A stretch of 64,000 nt of DNA from Desmodus rotundus (GCF_022682495.2 NC_071393.1:101669010-101733009); one strand, 5' to 3'. Shown: positions 48,100-61,904, numbered from the stretch's first letter. Translations and numbers: made by a program. The notes: a model not told the origin generated them from the sequence alone.

Positions 48100-48700
48100 A
48101 CGGTGGGCCCAAAATCAAGTGGAAGGAAGTTAAGGAATGTTCCCAGAGGAAGAGCAGCCTGGAGCTGAGTCCCAGAGCGTGATGACAGGTTAGCCAAACA
48201 TAGAAGGAGAGGGGAGGACATTCTATGCTGAGGGAGCAGCAAGTGTGAGAACATGAGACAGTGTGGCTACGTAGGTCCTATGGCTTAAATGTTGAGGACA
48301 CATGGGAAAGGGTTCTGGAGAGGGAAAAGCCAGATGCTAGGCTTCGTGAAGGATTTTGGCTTGTATCCTGAAGTTCGTAGAAGCTCTTGAAGGAATCTCA
48401 GCAGCAGAATGACCTGTTTGATTTGCATGCTAGAAATGGGGCCCTAGCCGTGGTATAGAGGATAAATCAAAGTGAGAAGGGGACAGGGGATTCAGTTGGA
48501 GGCCAACTGAAAGGTGGAAGATATGTCAGTAATTGAGGAGGAAAGTGAAATCGGACCCAAGCAACTGGCAGTGAGGATGCAGACAACAGGAGTGTGTTCT
48601 CAGGATCCTGGTGAAGTGAATGTACACTGATGGACTGTAGACAGTGGTAGAGTGGGAGGAACTTAAGGTGACGCCCAGGTCTCTGCCTGGGACATCTGCG
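48100..48700 (+). repeat. Second copy of the same old interspersed repeat
   Basis: AGGATTTTGGCTTGTATCCT, CAGCAGAATGACCTGTTTG and AGTAATTGAGGAGGAAAGTG follow the order of 4890-6120. It has no coding content. Confidence 0.4.
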
Positions 48701-51344
48701 TAGCCCTCGGTGTCATCTACAGTAAAGAGCACATAGGAAAAGAAAGAGATTGGAGGGGCAGTGTAGGACATTCCGATGGAGGGGTGCCAGCCAGGACCAC
48801 AGTGGACCATGTTCTTTGCTGGCCCAGCCTTTGTAAGAGCCCTGGCTTCTCTCCTCACATTAGCATTAAGTATTATGCTAATCTGTACTGAACTTAACCT
48901 GGGAGGGCTTCATACCAGATTTCTAGCTAGTAAATAAAGCCCACTGCTTTGAGCTCCTAAGAGTGAGACTTTCTCATAGCAGTTGTCAGTGTGTAAGGGG
49001 TAGAGATTGGGGTTCTGTTCCTCTTGATTTGAGCTTCAGCCTCACCATTACGAATTAACATTAACTGGGTGTACCTCGATGTGTGGCATTATGTTAGTAC
49101 AAAAATACAGATGTAACTGAAACTGTTCCATGGCTTCTATTCAGACATGATAAAAGTACAAAAGAAACCTTTGGCTCCAGTAACCTTGATAGAAACATGG
49201 CAATTAAGAGTAGAGGAGACCAGCGACGAAAATACGCTCAGTTTGCCTTTTCTAAGGAGTCTTTTTTAGGTGAAACTTATGTAAACTTCTTTTCTCCATG
49301 GCAAAGGGAATATGTTGCCTATTCTGAAATAGCCATTTTGGGGTTTTGAGTTGTTTCTCAGTTGTAGATCTTTGAACTTCTGCCTGTCCCAGAATGAGAT
49401 TAGGAAAATTATTGAGAAGTTTCCTTTTTTTGAGAAAAAGGAAACTGTCAGGAGCCTTGGTGAGAAGGTTGGGAATGCGTCCTTTCTGAGGGTCGTAAAG
49501 GGGAGTGACGGAGTGGGAGTGTCGTGGCGCCCTGTGCGGCTGGGACGCTTTTCAGCATGGCTGTCATGGGAACGAGTCACTATTTTCTGAATGTTGTCTT
49601 TCTACGCACTGTCTTGAATTCATGTAACTTAGAGGCCAGGATTTAGTAAATTTGCTTTACTTTCTTTATTCTCAAATGCCAGCATATGCCTCGGATAGGT
49701 CCTGATGGACTCAGATTAATGCTGCCTCTTCTCAGATAGGCTGAGAGCCCTGATGTCTTTGAAAAGCAGATCCCCAAGGTTCTTCCAAATTCTGCAGGTC
49801 CTGAGACTTTTAGGCAGCATTCTTTACCAGGCATGTGACATGCTCTAAGGACCGTGCCGGCACGCAGAGGGCAGCTTTTTGACATGGAACCCACCGCAAT
49901 TTAACGATGCAAAGCAGGTTGCATGTAGAATATCACTCACAAATGTCATAGCTCTGGAAGCTGTGAGGAGAAATTTAGTCCCTCTCTCTGTATCTAATGC
50001 CTGTTAAGTGGGTATTTTACCCCAAAGTAGGCCATCTCTATGCCTTTCAAAACCCAAGGAGGCTCCTCATGGGCATGCAACCCCTCCCGGAGGCCACCAG
50101 GGACATGTTCCAAGGTCAAGGAGCATGCATACAGCTCCACAGGGACCAGAGAGGAAGATGCCTTATTTCCTTTGCTCAGAGGCTAGGACAGAACTGGGCT
50201 CCTCAGTCTGCTCTGGCAAAACTAAAGAGTCTTCAGTAACCTTGATGGCGTTGCCAGACTTCTGCTCTTCATTTTAGAAAGGAATGTTGTCAACACTGAA
50301 GAGTTAGCCCCTTCTCACCCCTCAGCTTGGCTTCCCTCTTCTCTCCCTCAAAGACCAAGGCTGCAGCAGTTGTACAAGAGTTGCCTGTGACTAGCCTGGC
50401 TCTCTGTGGCTAATGGGAGTTTCTCTTCCCTCTGCAGGTGCCAGGGCCCCCACAGGTGAGGCTTCTTGTGGAAAACAAGGCTTTTCATGTTTCTCTCTCA
50501 GGGATACCTTATTCCCTGCCCTTTATGTTGCTTTCCATATGGGCCTTTCAGCAATATTGATCCCATCCTTGTCTCTTGTGGGGCCTCCTTGTTGGTGGGG
50601 CAGGTGCTGCGTGGCCTGCTGACCTGGCTGGTATTTGCGGCCATCCCCGCAGCGGGATGTGAGGAAAGCAGCCTGGGTTCTAACTGGAGCCCAGCTCTGA
50701 GTGAGCTGTTGCACGCACCGCAAAGCCTCTATGTGGCTGACTCAGCCGAACTCGAAAAGGGAAATGGCAGTCAGCATAATTGGAAACTTGATCCCATTGG
50801 TAAACACCAGCAGGTAAATACAGAGCACACAAAAGATGAGTGTAGCACTATTATCAAAAATAGCCATGAGGAGATAAACCACTATGGACTGCAGAAAAAC
50901 CTAGAAGGGGCCTCCAAAAGGATGGACACTGATGTGTGGCGGCCCAGAGTCTGCACATGGACGGCGGTGCTTTCCCCCAGAAACCTCCTGCCTGTTGGCC
51001 CTGTCTTCTCAGTTTTCTTCAGGGGCTTCTCTTCCCACACCTGCCCCTAAAAGCTGGCCCTCCCAGGGCTCGCCTGGCTCCCCTCTACGTCATGCTCTTT
51101 CCCTGAGTGATCTCCCCCACTTTCACGGCTAAAATAACCAGCTTGTGCTCCTGACCAGGAAAATGGTTCTCTGGCTCAGACCATCTGGATGACCCAAGTG
51201 CAGTGACACTCAACTGCTCTAAAGTGGAACTCACCATCTCTCTCTTCTCTCCCCAAACCCGCTGCTCCCCAGAATTGTCTGTCTCCACCGTATTTTCTGT
51301 CTCACCGAACCTGAATCACAAAAGCCATCCTAATTAGGCTCTTG

Positions 51345-51960
51345 CTCTCTCTTACTCCCTGTTCTTCCCTGCTCTTCAAGTACTGCCAGCTTACTTCCTA
51401 TCTCCTCAGTCACCACCCTCCCAAGCGCTTGCACTCATCTCCTGAGTCCGCTCGCACCGCCCTCCAGTCCGGCCTTTCCATGGACAGTCATCGTCCTTCT
51501 AACAGGCTCGGACTGAGCCTCCACTGCTCAGATTTCAACAGCTTCTCGTCATCCACAAGACAAAGTCTACTCTCCTTTTTTTGGCATCACAGGTGTCAAT
51601 CATCTGGCCCCGGGCTACTTGCCCCACCTTGTGTCTCTCCACCGTTCTCTATCACTCACCCAAGCGTTTGCTTGACCCTGCGCACTCCCTTGCCTGTGTG
51701 CTTTGTGTATATATTGTTCCTACTTCCTGCCGTGGCTTCCCCAGTAGGTCTTCCCAGTGACTCTGGTTTCACAGCTACTGCGAAGCTATCCCTCACTCCC
51801 CACGCCAAGTTTCATGCCCTCCTACAACCTTGAGTTGACTTAGTGCTTTTCCTGCATTTATTATAATTTTCCTCCAGATTTAAAGTTCCTTGATGGCAAA
51901 GTTCTTTGATGACTTCACAGAGCCTGGCCCCCATACTAGGCATTCAATAAATGTGGAGTG
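51345..51960 (+). repeat. L2 LINE 3' region
   Basis: GCCTGGCCCCCATACTAGGC and ATTCAATAAATGTGGAGTGA are an L2 tail. Upstream phrases such as CTTCTCGTCATCCACAAGAC and CTTCCTGCCGTGGCTTCCCC fit the preceding L2 3' region. A 163-codon open frame at 51342-51833 here is chance reading of this relic. Confidence 0.6.
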
Positions 51961-54084
51961 AGTAAATATCAGGAGTAAATGTCCACACCTGGCCAGGAAG
52001 TCAACCAGCCTGTAGGAGAACATCTTTACCTCTCACAGCGCGGAAGACAGTGACTTTCTGATCTGGGATCTCCACTGGCATGTCCATCAGAAGCAGCCCA
52101 GATGAAGCCAAATGGCAGTGTGCCAGCCAGAGGTGGGAGCCCTGGAGACCTGCACACTTTCAATTATGTATCAGCTTCTCCAGGGAAACACCCCTGCTTC
52201 TGCCCTGCTTGTCTATGTCCACTAACCATAGCCACAGCTTTGCAGAATGAAAAAGGAAGGTCTGATGTTAGGTGGTTCTCAGCTTGGCATCCAGCCATGT
52301 GGCATCTGGACCATGGGAAAGGACCTGATTTTTAGTTAGAATTCATTTCCGGCCAACATCTTACAGAACCTAGCATCCAAATCATTGGAATTCCTGGCTT
52401 GGGAAGAGTCAACTAGGGAAGGCGTTCAGTTCTCTGGTTTGTTTCCCTTTTAACAGTGTTTTGTTTTCATCCTTGGCAAAGGAAGGTGCCTCGCCGCCAA
52501 CCAGGGAGTGAAGGTTAGCAGGCTATGTTCTTGAGAACTGGGCTTTCCTCCTCTTTGTTCATCATTTCACTTTGCAGGAAGGGAGAGCTCTTCAAGCACA
52601 TGGCACCGAAAGAGGCATGGAGATGCTTGCAGCCCAAGCAGAATCAATACGTGCCTGCTTCGAAGACTATAGAGCCGAGAAGAGCTTACATTTCCCATGA
52701 ACGCATCCAGAAAGAACGCTTCAAGAAGGCCTAATTTTCCACACTCTGGAGTTGTGTAGGGACCCTTTCTAGGAAAACGAGTCCCAAGGACCTGGCTGTG
52801 TTCTCAGTGAGGGAGGCAGGCTCTTCCTTCCCTCTCACCAGGGGAGTTCTGGCGTCACATACTTTGATAGAAAGGAACTAGCACCGATTGAACTGAGACT
52901 TGTGAAGTCAAGACTTACACCCCGCTCTCCGTGACTCAAAACACCACAGTGCCACCTTGGCTTATAAAGCACCCAGTTTGCAACATGGTTTAGTAGCTTG
53001 GGGTTCTGTTTGTTTAATCATCAGTGGGTTTTGCATGATTAAACTATAGGGCACCTGGTGAAAGTTTGACCCGTGAGGTTGTTCCAAACTCTTTTGTGAT
53101 GAATGGTGTCCCAGTGCCGCATTGGGTCACCCAGGCTCCTCTGAATCATGGTCACTGAGTTTCCTGAGCAGTGACTTGGGGCTTTTCAACGATGTAAATA
53201 GCAAACGAGAAACCTGGTAACAAAACGGCAACATGTCATTGGCCTGAAAGCTGGAGCTGTATTTATGTGCCGGTCTGTCTGCAGAAGTATGAGCATTGTT
53301 TTAACAGCAACAAAAACATGGTGGAGAAAAAAGTCTGATGAAGTGGCTCCAGCATATCTCAGGAGGGAAGGTAGCTTCTGGGCTGGCTTGTCCTGGACTC
53401 TCAATCCAGTCGCAGTTTGAGCTGAGGAGGATGGAAGGGGTTGGTACTGTGTGCCTGGTGAAGACCTGTCTCTGTGGTTAACGGTGGTCCTGGAGGGACT
53501 CCACTTGTCGCAGTAGAATGAAGGGCTCCAAGCACAGAATCAAGTATTTCTTGCCCGAGATCACTGACTCTGTCCTTAAAATGTCATTGGCCCTCTAAGT
53601 CTATTTCTCCAGAAATTCTTCATCTTTGGCCTTCACGTCACTGCAGATCACAAAGTAGCCCCACCAGGCCACTTTGTAGCCTCCCTCCTACATCTTTGAG
53701 TTTCAGGAGATCAGCCCACACCCACATTCCCCAAGCCTAGATTTGGTTCACCTAAGGGGAGGCAGGGCCCAATTTCAGAGTAGCCAGGTCTCTCTTTACT
53801 CAACCCCAGTTAACTGCTTTGAACACTGAAAATATTGGAAGGTTTCCACTTATTCTGGAGTGTTCGTGGTCTCTGTCAGTGCCTCAGGACAAAGCATTTA
53901 GCGATACACAGGATCTTGCGATCATCATGGTTTGTAGTGGAGAATACTTTATAGAAAGCGTGAATAACCTTGACCAAAGTGTCAGTGTTGCTGAGTCCTT
54001 TGCAGTCACTGTTTATTCAGCCCTCCTACTGATGGGCTGTTGGGTCCTCGTGCTGAAAAGAAATGATACACTGTAGGAAAAAGC

Positions 54085-54210
54085 TGGGGCTCAAGAGACC
54101 TGGTTCTAGTCCCCATTTCAGCACATACTCTGTGATCTAGAATTAATGACTTAATTTTGCCATCTGTAGGATGAGTCAGGGGTGGGGGAAAGTGATTCTA
54201 GAGACTTCTC
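54085..54210 (+). repeat. MIR SINE relic
   Basis: GAGACCTGGTTCTAGTCCCC, ACTCTGTGATCTAGAATTAA and TTTTGCCATCTGTAGGATGA fit sense MIR. Confidence 0.6.
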
Positions 54211-54758
54211 AATTCATTTTGGTTGTACTTAGTTTTTAGCAAGGTCATAATTCTGTGGATTTTTAATATAGTTACTATTTAATTTTCCTAACTCTAGAAT
54301 GCCAAAGTTGGGGCTTATTTCTGGTGCGTTTTGGAATTTCCATTATCCAATGATCTAGCCAATTTTTGGACATTTCAAATCCTGATATAAATGTCGTTGA
54401 CATTAAAGGAAAATGTCAAGAGACACATCCGGAAACATTCCGTAGCTCGGAGAAATGGTCAGCAAACACACACACAGCAGAAGGATGGTTTTGGAGTCCA
54501 GGATGCCCCGTTTCCACGAGAGTGAAGGAAGTAGGAGAAAGATCAGGCTGAGAATGACAGTGACCCCACCCATGTCTGGGGGGAGGGGTGCCTACAGCTG
54601 CCCGGAGTTCCTTCCATTGGAGAAGTGGTGGAAACAGCGTGTGGAGCTCTGCGCTGAACCTAGAAAGAAATTATCTTGAGCACGAAGACTCATCATATGT
54701 AGTTTTAACATTTTATGTCTCTTCTTTCCAAATCAGTAATGAAGTAGTCTAGGTAAAG

Positions 54759-54926
54759 CAGTGGTTCCTTGCCATTTTGGGGGGTCATAACCATTTTGGA
54801 AGTCTAGCAGAACCTGTGGATGTTTCTCTGCCAGAAAACTACCTACTATATTCACAAATTGGGTTATAATTTTAGGGAATCCCTATATGCCCTGAAGCCC
54901 ACGGACCCCAAGTCAACAGCCCCCTG
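54759..54926 (+). mobile_element. Probable hAT-Charlie relic
   Basis: It starts CAGTGGTTCCTTGCCATTTT and ends ACCCCAAGTCAACAGCCCCC TG in the usual Charlie style. No matching 8-bp TSD was found. Confidence 0.5.
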
Positions 54927-55166
54927 GCCTAACATGGAATAAGGGAGCTAGCTCTACAGGGATAGACCAAGAAGGTCAGGGCTAGACCCAGACTTCTAAG
55001 CCCATAATTTGCTACCAAAATTAAACAAGTAGTAACATGAAGTTTTTTTTCTTTTTTTCCCTCTGACCATCACCCTCTTCTTCTGTCTCTGTTCCCACAT
55101 CTGTTGTCATCTCTTCTCGTGCCCTCTCACTTTCTCTCCCCGCCTCTTGCACATCTGGCACCACAG

Positions 55167-55276
55167 ATGTTCCAGCCTGGCTGAAAAGCCTCCGCCTGCA
55201 CAAGTACGCCGCCCTGTTCTCCCAGATGACCTACGAGGAAATGATGGCCCTCACGGAGTGCCAGCTGGAGGCTCAG
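55167..55276 (+). CDS. SAMD4A: SAMD4A coding exon (first part of the SAM domain)
   Basis: This 110-nt exon lies between acceptor CACCACAG and donor CTCAG|GTATGG. Two bases complete the split Asp codon, then 36 codons read [17 protein letters not shown] and [19 protein letters not shown], the first four helices of a sterile alpha motif. W and the LHKY...F...M pattern are typical SAM core residues. In Smaug and Vts1 proteins this fold binds an RNA stem-loop with a CNGG loop. The exon ends in phase 0, and the fifth helix, which carries much of the basic RNA-contact surface, is on the next exon. Skipping this exon would shift the frame, so it is expected to be constitutive. The acceptor tract at 55046-55166 is unusually C/T rich. 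Confidence 0.97.
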
Positions 55277-57466
55277 GTATGGGCCTCAGGGGGCCGTCCC
55301 CTGAGAAGGTGCCCCAGGTGGGGCCTGAAGTTCCAGTCCAAGACAGACCTTATTTGTACCCATACCCATACCCTTCTGGTAGCTTGTCTTTGAGGACTTG
55401 CCAGGTGCTGGCCAGCATTGCATGGTGAGTAAGGCTCGGGTCTTGCCTTCAGGGCCCCGTAGGAAATGGAAGACAGGCAGATGACCACCAGGCAGATGAC
55501 AGTGAAATGGGGTTTTATGAAACAGGTACAATGTAGGTGCACTCACTAAGTTCAAGGGTGCATGGGAGGAATCAGTGGCATCTCCTAGAAGTAGAACATT
55601 TGGCCAAGGCCTCACAGAAGCTGTGCCACGTCTTTGCATTCTTTTCCTCCTTTTTCCCTCTGCCCGACGAGGGCTTGTTTGGGGAACAACAGAAGGATTG
55701 GTTGTCTATTGCCCAGTCTGGTTACAGATCAGCTAAGTTCTAGTAATTGCTGAGCAGAGACACCAGACCATGCCGTAAATCTTTCCCAACACTTGTACAA
55801 AAACATGCTCAGACTGGTCTTAGTTGAGATTGGAGTAAGTTGTACAATATTTTTTCCCTCTAACCACCTCTAATAACACGGGACAGTTATTGAGATGGCA
55901 TTAGCCCAGGTCTCAGATCTCATTTCCCTTCTGTGTACCATAAAAGACAAAGTTCCTCCTTCCTTCTGAGGCACCTTGCCCCAAGTGTGGCTGCCAAAGG
56001 CCAGGAAAGTCCACAGAACCCCCGAAGCTATGCGTGCTTCCTAGCACGCTGTGCTCGAGTAAGTAGAGCTGACTGATGTCTTTGTTGCCCTTGTTTAAAA
56101 CACTATTTGCATGTTTTCAATTGACCTCAGTTTCCTTTGAGGAGTGATTTAGAAGAATTAATGGTCTGAACAGGCTAATAGTATTTCCCCTGCAGGAAGA
56201 GGATATTGTACCATTTGGGGCAGAGCTGGTCTGGACACATACCTCCCAGCGATCACTGGGCTCCCGGTGCACGCCTGGCACCCTCAGTTAGCCTCTGCTG
56301 GCCTGGCTGAGTACCAGCCCTGGGACACAAGACAAAACCCGAGTCACCGCACATTCTCAGAGGATGACGCGCACTAACTTCAACGTCCTAACCCTTCTCC
56401 ACTGCCTTTCTCATATCGCCTGCTCCTCGGGATCCAGGAATGGATGGGAACTGATTCTGAGAGCGTTTTTGTCTTTGAGTCATAGTTGAGGGAAGAAAAT
56501 CTAAGTCATCAGTTGTTCGACTTGAGAAAAAACAAGAAATAACTGACACCTAAGGGGCAATGCCAGAGGCCAGCACAAACTTTTCCGAGTAATTCCATCC
56601 ACTTTAGCCCAAAGTCAAGGCCAAACAGAAATGTGCCCCCAGTGATTCATCTTGAGAGTAAGTTCAGTAGTCACTTGATGACTTAATTTTTCTAAGTAAA
56701 GGAGATATAGCTGATGTTCCCACCTTTTCCTTTTTTAAGAGGACTTCAGTGAATAGTTGCAAGAAGTATGTGTTAGAGACTTGATATCAGAAAGGTCCTT
56801 CTGGTTGGAAATTTGCAGTGTGTATAGTTAACAAGTGTTAAACTGAATCCTTAAGCCGTCGTTGCTACACAATTAAGAAGATAAAATCCACAGCCCTGTG
56901 TGTGAATCCTAACCATTTACCTGAAGTGACAACTGAGTTATAGGGTTAGGGGTTTTTTTGTGGAGACCAAAGAGGAGCTGGGAGCTGACAAAAACTGCCT
57001 GTGTGTTCAGACAGCAGGTGAGACCTGTTTTGGGCTCCACATCTCAAGGTGGGAAACAGGAAAGATTGGAGAAAACCATGTGTATCTGTAAGGAGCTGGA
57101 GCCTTCAGGGAACCTGGGAGGGACTGGGATGATAAAACCTAGAGAAGAGAAGGCATGACTTAAAAATGATGTGTTAGGACTGTGAGGAAATTTCATGCTG
57201 GGTTGACTGATTGGCTGTTCTAGCTTTCACTCTCTCTCCTAAAGTTTACAGCAAAAGACACAGACACACAGGCAACCAGATGGAGTTAGAATGTTTAATA
57301 AGAAGAGGTTTATAACAATAGGCACTAAAGAGATACAAATAGATTTTTTTTTCCTAGTCTGCAAATGTATGGAAACAAAGCAAAGAGTAAAATACTAAAT
57401 AGCCTCCAAGAATCTCTAAGCTGATTCTTAAAAATATTTTTAAATATAAGTTTTATTTAATTACAG
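55277..57466 (+). other. SAMD4A: SAMD4A intron splitting the SAM domain, 2.2 kb
   Basis: The donor is GTATGG at 55277 and the acceptor TTTAATTACAG ends at 57466. The sequence at 55390-55600 faintly resembles the old repeat family at 4890-6120, but this is weak. I see nothing else that can be named. Confidence 0.93.
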
Positions 57467-57553
57467 AATGTTACCAAAGGTGCAAGACACAAAATTGTCA
57501 TCAGTATTCAGAAGCTTAAAGAAAGACAAAACCTCCTGAAGTCTTTGGAAAGG
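57467..57553 (+). CDS. SAMD4A: SAMD4A coding exon (end of the SAM domain, RNA-contact helix)
   Basis: This 87-nt, 29-codon exon starts and ends in phase 0, between acceptor TTTAATTACAG and donor GGAAAGG|GTAAGT. The peptide starts [20 protein letters not shown] and ends QNLLKSLER. It completes the SAM domain: the GARHKI turn and start of helix 5 form the basic patch that, in the Drosophila Smaug and yeast Vts1 structures, contacts the SRE hairpin. The exon could be skipped without a frameshift, but the product would lack that helix and should not bind RNA. The acceptor is weak in pyrimidines (TTTTATTTAATTACAG), and AT-rich sequence fills the 50 bases before it. Confidence 0.97.
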
Positions 57554-60319
57554 GTAAGTTATTCCCAGGGGAGAGAAAATTTCTCCCTTCATCTTGGGAA
57601 GTTGGACCAGGGACACTCGCAGTTGAAAGTGCCATTGGCAGGCCTTGGCGTGTGCCACGCTGTTTCTTTACCAAAGTAAGAAAAAATGAAAAGATTCTGA
57701 AGCGAAGCTTCCTGGTTATTCATGCTCCTCTGTAAGCGGACTGTGCAAAGAGCACTGAAGAAGTGCTGTCAGATGAATTCTTCTTGTGTCTGCTCCCCTC
57801 TGCCTCTGGGACATTTGTAGAGATTAGAGAAGGGGTCAGCCCACCATCAGAGGCTGAATCTTGACAAAACAGGGCAGGGAATACGCAGAGCTGCTCGTTC
57901 CTCTCCTCCACCCAGGGAAGGATTTGGTTTTGAGAAAAGCCGCCCAGAGAGGCCAGCGCCGACAGGTGTGCTCTAGGTTTACTGGAAGGGATCAAAATCA
58001 CTGGGCAGACGGCAGAGCCGGCTCTCCAGAGAGTAACTTCACACTTTAACAAAACAACAGAATGGGGCTCCGTGACTCTGATAGGAACCATCTCAAAAAT
58101 GCCAAATGCTGAAAAAGAGTTTATTCCAGTGTTAAAAGCAGTTATCAGCTGCCACTGTCCCTCTTTGTTTGCTGCCTAAACACATTCTCGTCCTATCTTT
58201 GTACCCAGACATCACTCTGGTAACGATGTCATTTTTAGGACTTGGTGACTTTATGACTTTACCTAAGGTCCGAAGGAGAGCAGGCCTTGTTCCACACACA
58301 GTGAGCCCGTTCCGCCTCTGTCCCAGAGTCGAGACTCTGGGCTCTGCTGTTGGGAGCTGGTGGGAGTGGTGGGTGGGAAGTTCTGCCGTTATCTGCTGCC
58401 TGCAGAGCTCGAGTGGCAACCTTTGGAAGGGAGCAAAGTACCGGGGTAGGTAGGGCTAAAGCAAGTTTTGTGAGCACATAAACATTTTAATGCAGTGGGA
58501 GGGTTTTTTTAAACTTTTAACAAAAATGTGTGTATAATTTTACGTGACATAGTTATATTTAATTCATGGTATATCAAATATAAAGTAATATATATTTATA
58601 AAATGTGCATGTATAATTTATAAGAAAGGTTGCTTTTAAAACGTCTGGATGGACAGACAGAGGCTTACTCACATGCACACCCATAGTGAAAGGCCTGTTC
58701 ACAATTAATTTATCCCAAACGGCAATGACCTGTCCAACTGAACTTTAAGTTATTATTGTTGTTCATAATTTTATGCTAACTGCCTTACCAAGCACTTTGT
58801 TCACCAGTGATCACTGCCATTTTTAATACAAGAAACCGTTCTCTTTGGGGGAACATTTAAAAGGGCAGTTTTCGCCTTTACCTAGTAGCAAGCGCAGAAA
58901 GCGTCTTGCACAAGTCGTGGTGAAAGAGTGTGTTTACCCCGCCCCTTATCTCTGGAGCAGCCATCAGGAAGCCGCTCACATCCCATCACCCAGGACACAC
59001 ACCTGAGAGACAGACAGATGGAGCTGCCGTGAGCCCTGCTCCCCGCGGGGCCGAAACAGCATGTGGGAACCCAGGGGCCCCAAGGCCCAACGGGTGGCCC
59101 TGACATGCCCGACTTCCCATCCAGCCTTCGATAAGCCAGTGACATTTCCTGTGTCCCAGATTTCACACCTAGAATCATAGAGACTCTATAAAAACCCTGT
59201 CTTCCTGGCTCACTGGAATGGGAGTGCTGGGAAAAATGACGGGAGCAATACAAAGTCTAAGAGTAGCCAGTGAGCAGGAGGAAAACTATGAATAGGTTAT
59301 TCGGTTTGACTTCTTTGAGGAGGAAAGCTTGTGTCTGGGAGACCATCATGTTGAACTTGCTTCAGAATACCCAAGTTCAGACTTGTGTGTTCGTCCCCTC
59401 AGGAGCTGATGGCCTCAGAGTGGGGACGAACTCTCCTCAGCATCCACCAAGGACTTGGCCCCTGGCTCTGTTCTCCTTTCTCTGGGAACTGGGTTTCTTC
59501 TGCTCCTCACGGGCAGGAGAGGCTTTAACCTTTTGCTTACTTAGGCCACCAGGACAGACGCAGATTAGCCATTTATCTGGCATTCCAGACATCCTCAGCT
59601 GATTGTGCTGTTGGAAATGCTGTCACCCCGCCCTTGCCTCCTGTGCATTCTGACCTCACATAGAACCTGGAGATTTCTAAGGAGATAGCTGGGCTCCCGC
59701 CCGCCCTAAGCCACTGTTGATAAGCTCTGTGTCCAGAGGTCTGCCTCCAGAGCTGTTCTACTCAGTTACTGACCTCTGACGCACAGCTGCCTTGAGCTAG
59801 ATTTACCCCATCCACTGGAGGCTAATTGTGAGTAATACGTGCGGAGTAACACTGGCTTCTGGCCTCGGGACCTCGGGGCTGCATCGTGTCAGATACACAT
59901 GTAGCCAGAACTCTCACAACTTAGCGTGACCCAGTCATTGCCAAGGCCGGTGGGGACATCTTCCTGGACAGGAACACACCGCACTGCAGTGGTGAGGAGA
60001 CAACCCAGGAAGGAGCCCGTGCTGGCTGGAAGACATGTTAGGAGCCTGTAGCCAGTCTTGGTGGGCCCTTGAGCCAAAGCAGGGGCTGCGAGGGTCAAGG
60101 ATCAGAAAGGTCATTTAGCAAGAGTCCAGGCCTGGGAAGGGGGCTTGGCCTGGATGCCATGCCATTTGCAAACAAAAAATGCGGGAGGAGTTCCTTGTGT
60201 GGCAGACACAGAGTTCAGTGTGCTGGGTTGAGCCCGAGGTACCTGTGGGACAGCCAGACAGGAGTGGCAAGTCAGCGGCCAGAAGAACAAGTCTGGACTT
60301 CACCGGGGCTTGAAATACT

Positions 60320-60470
60320 CAGTGTGGGTCATCGGTGTGCAAATGGTAGTCGGAATGGTAGTTGGTAGTCCCCAGAAGTGTGTGGAGTCTTAAGAGCTGA
60401 GGACAGACCCTGAGGAGCACCAGGAGATAGGGAAGAACCAAATAATAAATGAGCCCACCCGAGGGTATGA
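60320..60470 (+). repeat. Fragment of the same old interspersed repeat
   Basis: GGGTCATCGGTGTGCAAATG and GCTGAGGACAGACCCTGAGG resemble the 3' part of the family seen at 4890-6120. This is a weak match. Confidence 0.35.
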
Positions 60471-61904
60471 GAGAGTTTGAAAGACTTCAGCTCATAGTAA
60501 AATCAAAATCTTCTTCCCCATCACTGAGTAAGCCTACGGAGGCCTTCTTGCCACTTGACGAGCAAGAGAGGCTTTGGTGGAAGTTGATAGTGTCACAAGC
60601 GCATATTTGCTCGCCACCGTGGTAGGTGCTGTGTGGGGTGGCACAGCAAGATGCATACGATCCCCCAGATAGGCCGCCCTCTGCCTCATGGGGAAGCCTC
60701 ACCCCTTCTCTCCTTTCCTTTCCCTCCTTGGATAGGAGCTGGGCAAAGCGATTGGAACCCCCCGCACCCCAGGTGCTGGTTGGGAGGTTGGCAGTAACTG
60801 GAGGACCTCAAGGCGGGGGTCCAGTTGGCACAGAGTTGGGTTAGAAAGGGCAGCAGGTGCTCTCCTGGCATGGGCCGGCCAGCTTGCCTCCATGTGCCCT
60901 GCCCTGAACCAGATTACCAAGTCCAAAGTCAGAGAAGCAGTCACGTGACAGAACCAGATTCTGGGAAAGGGCCAGTGCAGTCTGGGCAACAGGAAAACTG
61001 GGAATGATCAGGGGCGCCCTACTTCACGCATCAGGCTTGCCAGCACAGGCTGCGGGTGTTCTCCCAATGGCCATATCTGCCAGGTTTAGAAGGAAAAATG
61101 TACTCTCTCCCTTAAAGAAGGCCCAACAGTGGCCCTGGCCAGGATTGAGATAATTCCAGTGGCTACTTAGCATTCCCCCCCCCCGCCCCGCCCTCAGAAC
61201 CCCTGGGTGCCAACTAGGCTAAGGTACAGGTCGGGCTCTGCTTCCAACTCCCTGGACAAAGCAGGGTCCCGCCAATGACAGAGCAGGGCTCTTGGTGTTT
61301 CACTGCGCAGAACTGAAACATGTCTGTGCAAGGCCGCCGTCCTCAGGTTTCCCCTCACTAATTGATTGATTAGAAAGTCTGGGCACAGAAATGATCGCAT
61401 TCCTTATGCTTGTGTGCTCTGACATGATCAAGCGATTTTTCTTGGTAAGAGAGGATCCCAGGAATGGATTGGTACTCAAGCTTTTAAAGTCATGTCCTCG
61501 CTATTCTGGGCTCTCAGAGGTTTAAACCTTCCTTAGCAGTCAGGGCCCTGGTGGCCAGTGCCCTTCCGGGGTCCCAGGGCGAGGCTTGCTGCATGCACAC
61601 TGGGCAGTGCTGTGGCCAGGGGCTGGGCCCACCCACCTTGCCAGGGAAGACCCCTGTCCTGGCCCTGACCTCCAACCACAGGTGTCTGAGCCTGTTCTGC
61701 GCCTCTGTGAGCAACTGACATGAAGGTAAATGTCTGTCAGGATCAACCTCCACTCCTTTTCCTAATATATAATGCTCAGTATATCAAATCACATGTGCAG
61801 AAGGATCTCATTTATAAAGTTGTGTATATAGTGTATGCAGTTATATACATCATAATACACATCTTTCTTACATGTCTTTCTCCCTAGAATGATTCACAGA
61901 AAAC

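Larger units (their letters stand above)
44019..55166 (+). other. SAMD4A: SAMD4A intron, 11.1 kb
   Basis: The donor is GTGAGT at 44019 and the acceptor CACCACAG ends at 55166. Repeats seen are an old interspersed repeat near 48100-48700, an L2 3' region at 51345-51960, a MIR at 54085-54210 and an hAT-like relic at 54759-54926. A T-tract lies at about 45806-45824. Nothing definite was recognised at 44019-47890, 48800-51340 or 51960-54085. Positions 46720-46960 look like ordinary unique sequence. Confidence 0.92.

Noticed and set aside
50466..51050. 194-codon open frame on the + strand
   Set aside because: No family resemblance, no splice context, and the composition is like the surrounding intron.
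51342..51833. 163-codon open frame on the + strand
   Set aside because: It lies in an L2 relic and is Ser/Leu/Pro rich with no recognisable protein signature.
55355..55375. TACCCATACCCATACCC as interstitial telomere-like repeat
   Set aside because: Only three units, and they do not match CCCTAA.
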